The notes beneath the pieces are model-generated. The model was not told the origin of the DNA and did not search any database. It saw only the letters and a program-made list of their open reading frames with translations. Positions 15,485-23,593 of a stretch of DNA of 36,844 nucleotides are shown here, in pieces. Both the position numbers and the translations under genes were made by a program. Positions within the stretch are counted from its first letter, which is position 1; each line of letters opens with the position of its first letter. The DNA is taken from positions 1-36,844 of the forward strand of contig NZ_JWJG01000010.1 in the NCBI RefSeq assembly GCF_000818395.1, read 5' to 3'. The stretch is from Noviherbaspirillum autotrophicum (lineage in GTDB: Bacteria > Pseudomonadota > Gammaproteobacteria > Burkholderiales > Burkholderiaceae_D).

Positions 15485-15806
15485 TGACCGCCTCGCAAAC
15501 CAAGTCGACGTGCTGCTTTCTCGCGACGTCGGGCAGCACGGCCTTGATGTTATAGATAATGCCGCCATGGATCACGCGCATGCCGGCATTGATGTCGTCG
15601 CGGTGCCGGATCCTGATGCTGACGCGCGTAATAGACGCTTCTGCACCGGCCTTCACCGTCTCCATTCCGGTCTGGTAGCGGATGTCCGCCCACAGATCGG
15701 CCACATCGGCCCATCCCGTGGGAAGCGGCTGCCCGATCTCGTCCCGCTCAGTTCCCAGTGCCTGCAGCTTCACCAGGGTGTTGAGTTGCATCGAAAACGC
15801 TGCCAT
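15477..15806 (-). CDS. Head closure / head-tail adaptor protein
   Basis: A 109-aa beta-rich protein of the SPP1 gp16/HK97 head-tail joining type, with the common QALGTERDEIGQP, ADLWADIRYQTG and IHGGIIYNI pattern. It closes the connector after packaging. It overlaps the gp6-like gene by one base and the gp10-like gene by eight. Confidence 0.85.
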   Translation of the reverse strand: MAAFSMQLNTLVKLQALGTERDEIGQPLPTGWADVADLWADIRYQTGMETVKAGAEASITRVSIRIRHRDDINAGMRVIHGGIIYNIKAVLPDVARKQHVDLVCEAVNA

Positions 15807-16375
15807 TACAGCCCCCAGATTCGATACCGATCGAGCAAATGGTCGATGAACGACGCCTGGACGCTATCCTTTTCCGGAATACCCGAAGGATCGAACTGCT
15901 CGACCAGTTTCGCGAGGATGTACAGCTTGATCGCCGGCGGCGTATTCGTCTCGTCGTCGCCATAGCCACAGACAATATCGGCGACTACTGCATTCCTGCG
16001 CGCATATGTCGACGGCCAGGATGTTCCCGGTATCGCCAACAGCCGGCATGGCTCAGTCATGTTATCCAGCTCATACAGCGCCGGAGACAGTGTCTGCAGC
16101 ACGTTATCAGCGTCGTAATACTTGACTGAAGTTACCGATGCGACCGGCGGACGAGGCAATTTGATCGCATCAGGGAAAGCATCCAAGGAGACGCGCCATG
16201 TCTGCGACACCAGCGCGCGCCCCATCAGATGCTCGGCGTATTCGATGATGCCCATCAGCCATGCCTGAATAACGGCATCCAGCGCCGTATCGCTCGCGGG
16301 AATGCGCAGATTCGCTTTCGCATCGGTGAGCGATACGGCCAGCTTAGCCGGCGGGCTAATGAGCTTCGCCGACAT
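15806..16375 (-). CDS. gp6-like head-tail connector protein
   Basis: A 189-aa mainly helical protein with the signature of phage gp6-like connectors: LTDAKANLRIPASDTALDAVI near the start and a later AIKLYILAKLVEQFDP. It forms the ring directly under the portal. The gene touches its downstream neighbour by one base and starts three bases after the stop of the 91-aa gene. Confidence 0.85.
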   Translation of the reverse strand: MSAKLISPPAKLAVSLTDAKANLRIPASDTALDAVIQAWLMGIIEYAEHLMGRALVSQTWRVSLDAFPDAIKLPRPPVASVTSVKYYDADNVLQTLSPALYELDNMTEPCRLLAIPGTSWPSTYARRNAVVADIVCGYGDDETNTPPAIKLYILAKLVEQFDPSGIPEKDSVQASFIDHLLDRYRIWGL

Positions 16376-16378
16376 CGC

Positions 16379-16654
16379 TTACTCCGCCTGATTGGTGGCG
16401 CCGGCACCGCCTTCCGCCGTGGAAGCCGCCTTTGCTGCGGCTTCCAGTTCTTCCGGATCCAGATGCTCGATCAGCTCGGCGCCTTGACTGATCACGTACT
16501 TAACGGCGTCGGAATCGGTATCGATCTGGCCGGCTTTTTCCAAAGCCTTGGCCTTTCCGGCGGAGAATGTAACGGCCTGGTTCGGCTTGTACGCCACACC
16601 ATCCACGGTTGTGTCGACAATGACGCGTGCCGGAACTTTGTTTGCTTTTGCCAT
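16379..16654 (-). CDS. Small protein between capsid and connector genes (91 aa)
   Basis: A 91-aa protein with a short beta-type N-terminal part (RVIVDTTVDGVAYKPNQAVTF) and an Ala/Glu-rich tail. A protein of this size between the capsid and gp6-like genes is common in HK97-type phages, where some are decoration or head-associated proteins, but I cannot assign a role. Confidence 0.75.
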   Translation of the reverse strand: MAKANKVPARVIVDTTVDGVAYKPNQAVTFSAGKAKALEKAGQIDTDSDAVKYVISQGAELIEHLDPEELEAAAKAASTAEGGAGATNQAE

Positions 16655-16735
16655 GTTTTCCTCAAAAGGTGAATAAAGAAGGACGCACGAGCCGGACGGC
16701 CCGTGCAGACGTCTGCACTATGCTGCGGCGTGCGT

Positions 16736-17953
16736 TTAGGTCGCGGAGTGCTGGAAGGTCTTGACGGCGTTCACGTCCAGCAGATTGCCGCCGGCACGTG
16801 CCCATGCCAGGAAGCCGACTTGCCCCTTGGATGCGTAGGCGGAGTCTTCGAAGCGGAACAGCGTCAGATCCAAGACGTCGCGGATCATGTAGCGGTCGAA
16901 GCAGCCGTAGCCGATGGTCTTGGCATTGGCGCCAGGTTGAGCCATGTCGTTGTTGATGACGACATCGGAACCGAGCAACTGAGCCGGCGTTCCCGTCTTC
17001 ATGCCGATTTCGTAGGCATCCGCCCAAACAGGACGGCCGGTAGTGTCCTTGATCTTGCGGACCACCTTGCGGGTTTGCTGATGCATCATGAACGCGCAGT
17101 TGCCCATCGCTTGATAGGCCGCGTCGATCGACTCTTGCAGATCCACCAGGTCATCGAAGCCGAGGGTCGTAGTATTGCCAGTCGCAGCAGTCTTGCCGAC
17201 GCTTGCAGCAGTCACGAAGCCAGTCGGCTGACCGGTACCGGTACCCGTCGTAAAGCCGGCATTCATTGTGCGGCCGATACGGTCACGAATGCGCTTGTTC
17301 ACCATTGCAACGATGTCGATGCTGGAGTCTGCAAGCAATTCAATCGGGATCGTGATGATCTTCGACGATGCCTTGAACGCATTCAGACTGACGGTACCGA
17401 AGGTAGGATCAGCGGAGGTTGCCTGAGTGTTTTCTGCAACCCATTCGCCAGTTTCGGAAGTGCCGTCCGAAGTCGGATAACCCATCGCATTGCCGGCTGC
17501 GGTCGTGATGGACGAAGCGACGGAGCGCATACCACCGTATGCCTTCAGGTAGTCGATCAGCTCTTGTGCCACATTGGTCTGCACCGCGTAGCCACCCTGC
17601 GAACCGGTGCCGGTGGACATCGTGTTACGAATCAGAAGGTGCTCTTCGCGTGACAGCGCATTGACGCCTTCGCGCAGCAGCTTGGCAAATGCCGAGCGCG
17701 TAACCGCCTCGCCTTTGTTTTCCGGCGCGCGGCGGAACTGATCGACGTCACGGTTATGAGCCTCGGTTTCGAGGGCAAGCACCTTCTCGACCGCAGCGAT
17801 CTCTTGTTCCAGTGCTTCGATTTGATCGGCGCGGGCATCGAATGCTGCCTGGTCTTCTTTCGACCAGACGCGATCGCCTTTCTGCTCCAGTTGGTTACGG
17901 GCTTCGCGCGCGAGTTGCTGACGTTGCTCGCGCAATGCTTGAATTGATTTCAT
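16736..17953 (-). CDS. HK97-fold major capsid protein
   Basis: A 405-aa major capsid protein. The N-terminal 110 residues are a charged coiled coil (RQQLAREARNQLEQKG and so on), the scaffold-like delta domain removed during maturation. The rest has the HK97-type pattern, including MSTGTGSQGGYAVQ after a probable cleavage region, EWVAENTQATSADPTF and the E-loop/P-domain region. The ATG at 17953 has AGGA nine bases upstream; the longer open frame further upstream covers the intergenic terminator and is not coding. The gene follows the ClpP-like protease. Confidence 0.93.
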   Translation of the reverse strand: MKSIQALREQRQQLAREARNQLEQKGDRVWSKEDQAAFDARADQIEALEQEIAAVEKVLALETEAHNRDVDQFRRAPENKGEAVTRSAFAKLLREGVNALSREEHLLIRNTMSTGTGSQGGYAVQTNVAQELIDYLKAYGGMRSVASSITTAAGNAMGYPTSDGTSETGEWVAENTQATSADPTFGTVSLNAFKASSKIITIPIELLADSSIDIVAMVNKRIRDRIGRTMNAGFTTGTGTGQPTGFVTAASVGKTAATGNTTTLGFDDLVDLQESIDAAYQAMGNCAFMMHQQTRKVVRKIKDTTGRPVWADAYEIGMKTGTPAQLLGSDVVINNDMAQPGANAKTIGYGCFDRYMIRDVLDLTLFRFEDSAYASKGQVGFLAWARAGGNLLDVNAVKTFQHSAT

Positions 17954-17977
17954 GGGAAATGTCCTTTCCAAAGGTCG

Positions 17978-18000
17978 AAAAAAAAGCCGCTCAAGGCGGC
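17978..18000 (-). terminator. Terminator-like hairpin between protease and capsid genes
   Basis: Minus-strand GCCGC-CTTGA-GCGGC, a 5-bp stem, followed by eight T's (with one A/G step before). The stem is shorter than those elsewhere in the operon but sits in the only gap here, between the protease stop (18025) and the capsid start (17953). Confidence 0.6.
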
Positions 18001-18024
18001 AGTAATCGGAGTTGCGCGAGCGCG

Positions 18025-18720
18025 TTAGCCGATTTCGTGCAGGCGCAGCCGGTTGAGGTTGCGCTGTCGGACCACCTCCCAGTTCGGAGAGTTGTCCTGC
18101 TTCTGTTCGATCTTCGGCGCGTTGCTGTATGCCGAAAGATCCCATCTGTTGTTGGCGGCGGGCGCGTCACCGATTGAATCAACGAAGCCGTTGTCGAGCG
18201 CTTCTTGCGCCGTGAACCATGTTTCCGCCTTCATCCAGGCCGCGATCTCCTCGACGGACTTGCCGGTTTTCTTGGCGTAGTCGTTGATGATCGAGCCGTC
18301 GATTTTGTCCAGAAGCGCGGCTGTTTCGGTCAAGTCATGCTTGTTACCGTAAGCCATCGTCCATGCCTCATGGATCATGAAGAAGGAACCCTCAGCCATG
18401 ATGACGCTCTTTGCCGCGATCGCCACATAGGTAGCAGCGCTGGCGGCGAGCCCGTCGATATAGGCGGTGACGTTGCCATGCTGCGCGATCGCCGTCGCCA
18501 TCGCCCGACCGTCGAACACGTCGCCGCCAGGAGAATTGATCCGCAGCGTTACCGCCTGGCCGCTCAGCTCGGCGAGCGTCTTGTTGAACTCGGCAGCGCC
18601 GATGCCCCAGTAGGGATCGATCACGTCATAGAGGTAGATCGTGGCGGCATCGCCCTCGGCGCGAATTTTCACCGGATCGCGGCTGGCGTTATTGCGAATC
18701 AGTTGAACGAGCTTTTTCAT
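18025..18720 (-). CDS. ClpP-like prohead protease (S14 family)
   Basis: A 231-aa Clp-type serine protease. The catalytic serine is Ser94 in GLAASAATYV, the histidine is His117 in FMIHEAW, and the INSPGGDVFDG segment (61-71) is typical of the fold. It processes the prohead, removing the capsid delta domain. Its start overlaps the portal gene by 32 bases. Confidence 0.92.
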   Translation of the reverse strand: MKKLVQLIRNNASRDPVKIRAEGDAATIYLYDVIDPYWGIGAAEFNKTLAELSGQAVTLRINSPGGDVFDGRAMATAIAQHGNVTAYIDGLAASAATYVAIAAKSVIMAEGSFFMIHEAWTMAYGNKHDLTETAALLDKIDGSIINDYAKKTGKSVEEIAAWMKAETWFTAQEALDNGFVDSIGDAPAANNRWDLSAYSNAPKIEQKQDNSPNWEVVRQRNLNRLRLHEIG

Positions 18721-20017
18721 CGTGTTCTGTCCTTCTCGGAGGTTGCTGCGGTTGCGGCGGTTGGTCTGGGTGCGGCGGCTGTTCCGGCGGTCGTGGTTGC
18801 TGGCTTTGCTGCTTGGTCGGGTCGTAAAGCACGTCGCCGCCAGTAATCGGCGGCAGATTCTTCGCCTTTCGAAGTTCGTTCACCGTCATCCACCCCGGCC
18901 CCTGCGATCCTCCGAGGGCTTGCCGCATATACTCGCCCTCTGCTTTCGAGTCTCCGGCGAGCAGCGCCTCCATCTTGTGCTCGACAAAAGGCGAGGCACG
19001 CCGGAACAGTTTCCGGTTGAGCTCCTGCCGGAGTCGGGTGATGTACGGCTGAAGCGAGAACTTTACGAAGCCAATTGTCATCTGCTCGACGCCCGAACCC
19101 CATGAACTTGTCGTTTCCTGAGCACCGATCATGTGCGGCGGAACGCCAAACGCACGCGCGATATCGATGACCTGAAATTTGCGCGACTCCAGCAGCTGGG
19201 CATCGCCAGCCGTCATGCTCATTTCTTTGATTGTCAGCCCTTGCGTCAATACCATCGGCTTTGCCGCGTTATCGACCCCGGAATACTTTTTCTCGTACTC
19301 TTTCTTGAGCTGATCGATCTGCCCTTCGTCCATCTTATTGGGCGAAGTGATAATGTGCTTCGGCGCCGCGCCGTTGGCGAAGAACTTTCCGGAATAAGCG
19401 TCTGCGGCCAATGCAACGCCAATGGACTGAAATGCCGCCCATTGAATGACCGACATGCTGCGCATGCCATTGAAGCCGAATCCTGCAAAGTGCAGCATGT
19501 CATCCTGGTGCACCGCGCGAACTTCCCCGGTCTGGTAATCAGTGACGATGTACACCAGGGCATCGCCGATCTTGCGCACCTCGACGTAGTCGGGATGCAG
19601 CGGACGCATTGCCTTGATGCTGGCCATGCTACGTACGATCTCGACGAAGCCGTCACCACGCAGGCAGATCGACTTGATCACCCACTCCCACATTGAAGCC
19701 GCGGTCCAGTTCTCGATCGGCTGCTCGTTCAGAAGCCACCACAATGCCGGCTCAATTTCCTCGCGACCTGTATTCGACTCTTTGTACACGGAAACCGGAA
19801 TCGCGGCGATCGCGCCGGCGAGTAACCGGACACAGGCATACACCGCAGATACCCGCATGGCAGTATCTGCGGTCACCGGGAAACCGGATGCCGATGGCGC
19901 ACCACCGAGCAGTTCGATGACCTGCGGATCACTCGATCTCACAAGCGTCGCGTTTTGTATGGACGCAACTTCTCCGCTCCCCTTGCCGGAAAACCATTTT
20001 TTGATCGTGTTTAGCAT
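18689..20017 (-). CDS. Portal protein (HK97 type)
   Basis: A 442-aa portal protein. Typical features include AMRVSAVYACVRLLAGAIAA near the N-terminus, PVSVYKE, LHPDYVEVR and the HMIGAQETTSSWGSG region. The C-terminus is a Pro/Gln-rich tail (from about residue 400), unusual in composition but common at portal ends. It forms the dodecameric packaging channel. It overlaps the TerL stop by one base. Confidence 0.93.
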   Translation of the reverse strand: MLNTIKKWFSGKGSGEVASIQNATLVRSSDPQVIELLGGAPSASGFPVTADTAMRVSAVYACVRLLAGAIAAIPVSVYKESNTGREEIEPALWWLLNEQPIENWTAASMWEWVIKSICLRGDGFVEIVRSMASIKAMRPLHPDYVEVRKIGDALVYIVTDYQTGEVRAVHQDDMLHFAGFGFNGMRSMSVIQWAAFQSIGVALAADAYSGKFFANGAAPKHIITSPNKMDEGQIDQLKKEYEKKYSGVDNAAKPMVLTQGLTIKEMSMTAGDAQLLESRKFQVIDIARAFGVPPHMIGAQETTSSWGSGVEQMTIGFVKFSLQPYITRLRQELNRKLFRRASPFVEHKMEALLAGDSKAEGEYMRQALGGSQGPGWMTVNELRKAKNLPPITGGDVLYDPTKQQSQQPRPPEQPPHPDQPPQPQQPPRRTEHDEKARSTDSQ

Positions 20018-21684
20018 TAGAGAGAGACAAACCCTTGGTCAATACTGTTGTCTTCGAACATGAGCGCACGCCCCATCGCCATCAGCATGGCGACCGGAGC
20101 ATCGATCTTCTCGCCCGGCTTATCTTTCGTCGGATGCTTGAGCCCGGAGAACTTGGACTCGCGCATGATGACGTTACCTATCATCCACTCCACGCATGTG
20201 TTTCCTTCGTGCTGCAGGTCGCCGGTAAGCACCAGGTTCTCGACCTCGATGATCGGTAGCGTGAAGTGCGATGACGTCTGCGTGATCTCGACCATGGTCA
20301 GGCCGGCATCGATCAGCTTCGTCACGAAGTAGGCTGCAAACTTCGGGTCATAGGCGGCCTCCTTCAGCTCGAACTTCTTGTAGAAGGACTCCAGGTCGCT
20401 GCGGATCACATCGAAGTCCGTCGCATTGCCGTCTGTGACGATCAATTCGCCGAGCCCTTGATAGCGCCGGAAGTGATCGTTTTCCGGCTTCGCAACCTCC
20501 GCCTCGTTCAAGTACAAACGGAAGAACACGTAGTGCTTGCGGCCACGCTTGAACACCAGGCAGACGGCTGCAATATCGCTTTTCTCAGCCAGGTCAAGGC
20601 CGATCCAGCATTCCTCGCCGGCGAAGTCGTCCAGCGTCAGGTTCGCATCGCCACACTTGCGCCAGTCGTCGACCGGGATCCACTTCTCTCCGCCAGCAAG
20701 CCAGATATTCAGGCGCTTGGTCTTGAAGTTCGGCTGCTCGGTCGGCTGCCGCTTTGCCCGCTCGCAAGCATCCCGCAGGCCGCTGAGATACACCGACACG
20801 CCCAGATTCGGGTTTGCCTTGGCCCACTCGATCGGATCGTCCCACTTCTTCGGATCATCAACCGTGTAGACCACGGCGAGGAAGTCATCATCCTGGACTA
20901 TCCCTTCGAGCACCTTCTCGGCATAGCAATGCTGCTCGTACCCGAAGCTGCTCAGATCGAAGCCGGCGGTCGTGATCTCCCAGATCAACGGCTGCCGGCG
21001 CGCACCCTGCCCCGACTTGATGACGTCGTAGATTTCGCGATTCGGATGGGCGTGCACCTCATCCAGGATCGCGCCGTGCGGGTTCAAGCCATCCATCGAC
21101 TTGGAGTCCCGGCCCAGCGGCACGAACTTATCGGCCTTCCCCCTTACGTACAGCTCGCTGCGTCGCTCCGCGATATGCCGGCGCAAGTGTGGGCTTGCCT
21201 GCCGCATGCGCACGGCTTCGTCGTGCGTAATGCGCGCCTGTTCCAGCTTGGTCGCAGCCGTATAGACCTCGGAGCCGCCCTCACCGTCGAACACGAACAG
21301 GTACAGGCCGACGCCGGCCAGCTTCGTACTCTTGCCGTTTTTACGCGGAACCTCCTCCCATACCTCGCGGAAGCGGCGAGTGCCGTCTGCCCGCATCCAG
21401 CCGAAGGCCAGCGCCACCCAGAACTGCTGCCAGGGCGACGGTACAAACATCTGCCCGGCCCACTCGCCCTTTGAATGACGGAGGAACAGGAATGACTCCA
21501 GCGCGTGCTGGGCATGAGCCTCGGAAAACCACAGGCCTCGCTCGTGCCCGGTTTCGAGGTCGCGATAATGCCGCTCAACGCCGAGCCGCGTCCAGCGGCA
21601 AACCGGAATCTCGCCGGCGAGCACCGCTCTGCCGTAGGCGTCCCAGTCGAAGGTGGCGGTGCGCGCCTGCTTCGGCGCGCTCAC
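20017..21684 (-). CDS. terL: Large terminase subunit (packaging ATPase-nuclease)
   Basis: A 555-aa TerL of the HK97/phage-terminase-like family. The ATPase has Walker A PRKNGKST (113-120) and Walker B GAILDEVH (204-211). The nuclease domain starts at about residue 370 with GLDLAEKSD and has a later conserved Asp in AAYDPKF. It powers DNA translocation and cuts concatemers. It overlaps TerS by four bases. Confidence 0.95.
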   Translation of the reverse strand: MSAPKQARTATFDWDAYGRAVLAGEIPVCRWTRLGVERHYRDLETGHERGLWFSEAHAQHALESFLFLRHSKGEWAGQMFVPSPWQQFWVALAFGWMRADGTRRFREVWEEVPRKNGKSTKLAGVGLYLFVFDGEGGSEVYTAATKLEQARITHDEAVRMRQASPHLRRHIAERRSELYVRGKADKFVPLGRDSKSMDGLNPHGAILDEVHAHPNREIYDVIKSGQGARRQPLIWEITTAGFDLSSFGYEQHCYAEKVLEGIVQDDDFLAVVYTVDDPKKWDDPIEWAKANPNLGVSVYLSGLRDACERAKRQPTEQPNFKTKRLNIWLAGGEKWIPVDDWRKCGDANLTLDDFAGEECWIGLDLAEKSDIAAVCLVFKRGRKHYVFFRLYLNEAEVAKPENDHFRRYQGLGELIVTDGNATDFDVIRSDLESFYKKFELKEAAYDPKFAAYFVTKLIDAGLTMVEITQTSSHFTLPIIEVENLVLTGDLQHEGNTCVEWMIGNVIMRESKFSGLKHPTKDKPGEKIDAPVAMLMAMGRALMFEDNSIDQGFVSL

Positions 21685-22205
21685 TTCTTGCCGACGATCC
21701 GCATCCCGATCGCGGCCTTCTGCGAACGGAACTTTTCGATTGGATCGTCGAAGAGTGAGCCCTGCGGACCATCGCCGATGGCCTCGCCCTTGATCTTGTG
21801 GAAGCTGGGGATGGTGAGCGCCGCCTCGGGCAACCAGGCGAGCAGCTGTTTCTTGTAGTCCCGTGCCATGTAGTAGGCTGGATCCGGCGCCCGGTATCCG
21901 TTCTTGCTTTCGCGGATATGGCTGCCGCCATTGTCACGCTTGACGCGGTCCAGCTCGTCCTCCGCATCCACCCAGTTGACGAACGTGCGACAGATGATGG
22001 TCAGCATCATCGCGTCAGTGCGATGGATCAGTCCGTACTCATGCAGCGCCTGGGTGACGTGCCTCCAGATTTTCTTTTCCTTGGCGGACAGCTTGGTGAT
22101 CTGGTCCGGAATTTCCGAAAGAATTGCCGCGACAGCAGGCGGCACGGACGTAGCCATGTCATCGTCAACCGATGGCAACGCCGTTAAATGGCTCTCTGCG
22201 CTCAT
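21681..22205 (-). CDS. terS: Small terminase subunit (P27 family)
   Basis: A 174-aa protein of the phage P27-type small terminase family, with a central helical region (KIWRHVTQALHEYGLIHRTD) and DNA-binding N-terminal part. It recognises the packaging site and works with TerL. It lies directly before terL and after a 149-base gap from the HNH gene that could hold cos. Confidence 0.9.
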   Translation of the reverse strand: MSAESHLTALPSVDDDMATSVPPAVAAILSEIPDQITKLSAKEKKIWRHVTQALHEYGLIHRTDAMMLTIICRTFVNWVDAEDELDRVKRDNGGSHIRESKNGYRAPDPAYYMARDYKKQLLAWLPEAALTIPSFHKIKGEAIGDGPQGSLFDDPIEKFRSQKAAIGMRIVGKK

Positions 22206-22354
22206 GATTCTTCAGATCCAAGAAAAAAGAAGTCCTGCAGGATGGAGGGCTGATTTCCTTACCCCCCCCCTACTCCAAAAATATAGCTACGCGAAAATTG
22301 ACGAACCGGACGGTCTACGTCGATTTTCGGCAGACTTTTGACCACCCCCGGGGG
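22206..22354. other. Candidate packaging (cos) region
   Basis: A 149-base gap between the HNH nuclease and terS. It holds a run of nine C's (22262-22270) and the perfect 12-bp palindrome ACCCCCGGGGGT (22344-22355) touching the HNH stop, with an A/T-rich stretch between. In HK97-type phages whose HNH protein is needed for packaging, the cos site lies close to these genes. There is no direct evidence for the cut site. Confidence 0.3.
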
Positions 22355-22765
22355 TCAGCGTCCGAAGCCGCCGTCCTCGCGCGCGGTCTTGCGATCGTGG
22401 CATGGCTTCGACATCGCCTGCCAGTTCTTCCTGTCCCAGAACAGGGACTGTGCGCGAGTGACCGCTGCCGGATCGCCACTGTCCTTCGCTTCCTTCAGCT
22501 TGTGCGGAACGATGTGGTCAACCACAGTAGACGGAATGATCAGCCCTTCGCGCCGGCATTCGTCGCACTCGCACAGCGGATGCTCGCGCAGGTATGTCTC
22601 GCGTGCGTTCTGCCACTTGCGGCCATACCCGCGCTCGTTCGCATTGCCACGCCGCTCATCACTTTGTCGCCGGTACAGCGCAGAGTGCTTGTCACAATAG
22701 CCCGGCGCATCAACGAGCTTCCCGCACGCTGGATGTCGGCAAACTGTCTTTGCTCGTGTGGCCAT
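22355..22765 (-). CDS. HNH endonuclease (packaging-associated)
   Basis: A 136-aa HNH nuclease. A zinc-binding CRHPACGK motif and a CDKH come first, followed by the CECDECRREG pair, the DHIVPHK core and the final NWQAMSKPCHDRKT. HNH proteins adjacent to the terminase in HK97-type phages take part in cos cleavage with TerL. The ATG at 22765 (MATRAK) is chosen because the open frame upstream covers the late leader and terminator. It is the first late gene. Confidence 0.9.
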   Translation of the reverse strand: MATRAKTVCRHPACGKLVDAPGYCDKHSALYRRQSDERRGNANERGYGRKWQNARETYLREHPLCECDECRREGLIIPSTVVDHIVPHKLKEAKDSGDPAAVTRAQSLFWDRKNWQAMSKPCHDRKTAREDGGFGR

Positions 22766-22777
22766 GGCGTTTGAAGT

Positions 22778-22818
22778 AAAAAAGCCGCAGCGCCGTAGGA
22801 TATTGACGACGTTGCGGC
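22778..22818 (-). terminator. Late leader terminator upstream of the HNH gene
   Basis: On the minus strand GCCGCA pairs with TGCGGC and CGTCG with CGGCG around an 11-base loop, followed directly by T6. It lies 13 bases before the HNH start, at the end of a roughly 200-base leader that follows the Q-like gene. This is the layout of lambda Q, pR' and tR', where Q lets polymerase pass the leader terminator. Confidence 0.7.
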
Positions 22819-22967
22819 GAGGCCGATGGGGAGTTTCACCGGAGGAGATTACCGAGCACTTAGCTGCGAATTCGTCATTCCGAACGCGCTGCAAAGCGTA
22901 GCTGAATCCTACGTATTTTCTCCAATGGTTTCTAGGGTATGCATACACGTCACAAAAGGAAAAAGTT
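22819..22967 (-). promoter_or_regulatory. Probable late leader (no gene), candidate pR'-like region
   Basis: The gap between the Q-like stop (22968) and the leader terminator has no convincing frame. The minus strand shows TTGTGA close to the Q stop with TATGCA-type sequence downstream, and a small inverted repeat CGTAG/CTACG (22898-22914). A late promoter here would match the layout of lambda-like phages, but the promoter elements are weak and the assignment is positional. Confidence 0.35.
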
Positions 22968-23339
22968 TCACGCGTTAGTATCTGCTATCGCGGATTTGCG
23001 CTCTGCCATGCGCTTTTCCACCAGTTTGTGCAGCGATTCCATGCGCGCATAAACGGTGTTCACATGGCAGCGCATGCGCCCGGCAATGGTCTGATTGGAC
23101 ATGCCTTGCACATAGCGCTGATAGCCGGTCTCGTACAGTTCCTTCTTTGACGCCTTGACGCCGGCCATAACGGTGTCGATCTCCATCTCATCAGCGTCCG
23201 CGCACAGGTCAGGACCGGCGGTCCCACGGATATGCACGGGCTGGTAGGCCGGATAGCTGCCACCAGCGCCACCGCTTCGACGCAGCCCGTTCATCCACTC
23301 GCCCCACCGTTCCAGCCTTTCATCGACCCATTTGATCAC
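22968..23339 (-). CDS. Q-like late gene regulator (antiterminator candidate)
   Basis: A 123-aa protein beginning IKWVDERLERWGEWMNG, a pattern of small phage regulators placed before the late operon. A C-terminal helix-turn-helix (about residues 80-115: YVQGMSNQTIAGRMRCHVNTVYARM) resembles sigma-region-4-like or Q-like DNA-binding regions. The start is a GTG at 23339 that overlaps the upstream TGA as GTGA. A leader with a terminator and then all late genes follow, so an antiterminator role is likely. A conventional transcription activator is the alternative. Confidence 0.65.
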   Translation of the reverse strand: MIKWVDERLERWGEWMNGLRRSGGAGGSYPAYQPVHIRGTAGPDLCADADEMEIDTVMAGVKASKKELYETGYQRYVQGMSNQTIAGRMRCHVNTVYARMESLHKLVEKRMAERKSAIADTNA

Positions 23340-23590
23340 TTGTCGCTCTCCCTTTTGATTTCTTCTGACACCGCACGTCCGGTTACCGCGTCCCACGTCA
23401 CGCGCACGGCTGCGCCGCTATTCACCTTGGTCCCGATCTCGACGCCGTTTTCGCAGGCGTAAAACACCGGTTCTCCTCGTATCCCCCTGCGAATCTGTCC
23501 GTCGATCATTTCCTTGCCAAATGCTTCTCGCAGGTCATCGATGAACGCTGTTACCGTCGGCATCTTTTCTCTCAGATTGCTCTTCGACAC
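23336..23590 (-). CDS. Unknown small protein before the late regulator (84 aa)
   Basis: A soluble 84-aa protein with a conserved-looking PTVTAFIDDLREAFG near the start. I do not recognise a family. The start is uncertain. A GTG at 23590 has AGGAGG nine bases upstream, but that AGGAGG is part of an iteron; an ATG at 23563 has only a weak AGAGA. The end overlaps the Q-like start (GTGA), so the two genes are probably translationally coupled. Confidence 0.65.
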   Translation of the reverse strand: MSKSNLREKMPTVTAFIDDLREAFGKEMIDGQIRRGIRGEPVFYACENGVEIGTKVNSGAAVRVTWDAVTGRAVSEEIKRESDK

Positions 23591-23593
23591 TCT

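Noticed and set aside
17954-18145. N-terminal extension of the capsid frame
   Set aside because: Covers the intergenic terminator and the end of the protease gene; the family pattern and ribosome-binding site support 17953.
20458-21474. Plus-strand 338-aa frame
   Set aside because: Antisense to terL, which has clear Walker and nuclease motifs.
22232-22241. TCCTGCAGGA palindrome as terminator of the HNH-terS gap
   Set aside because: A perfect palindrome without loop and several bases before a mixed T/C run; not a convincing terminator.
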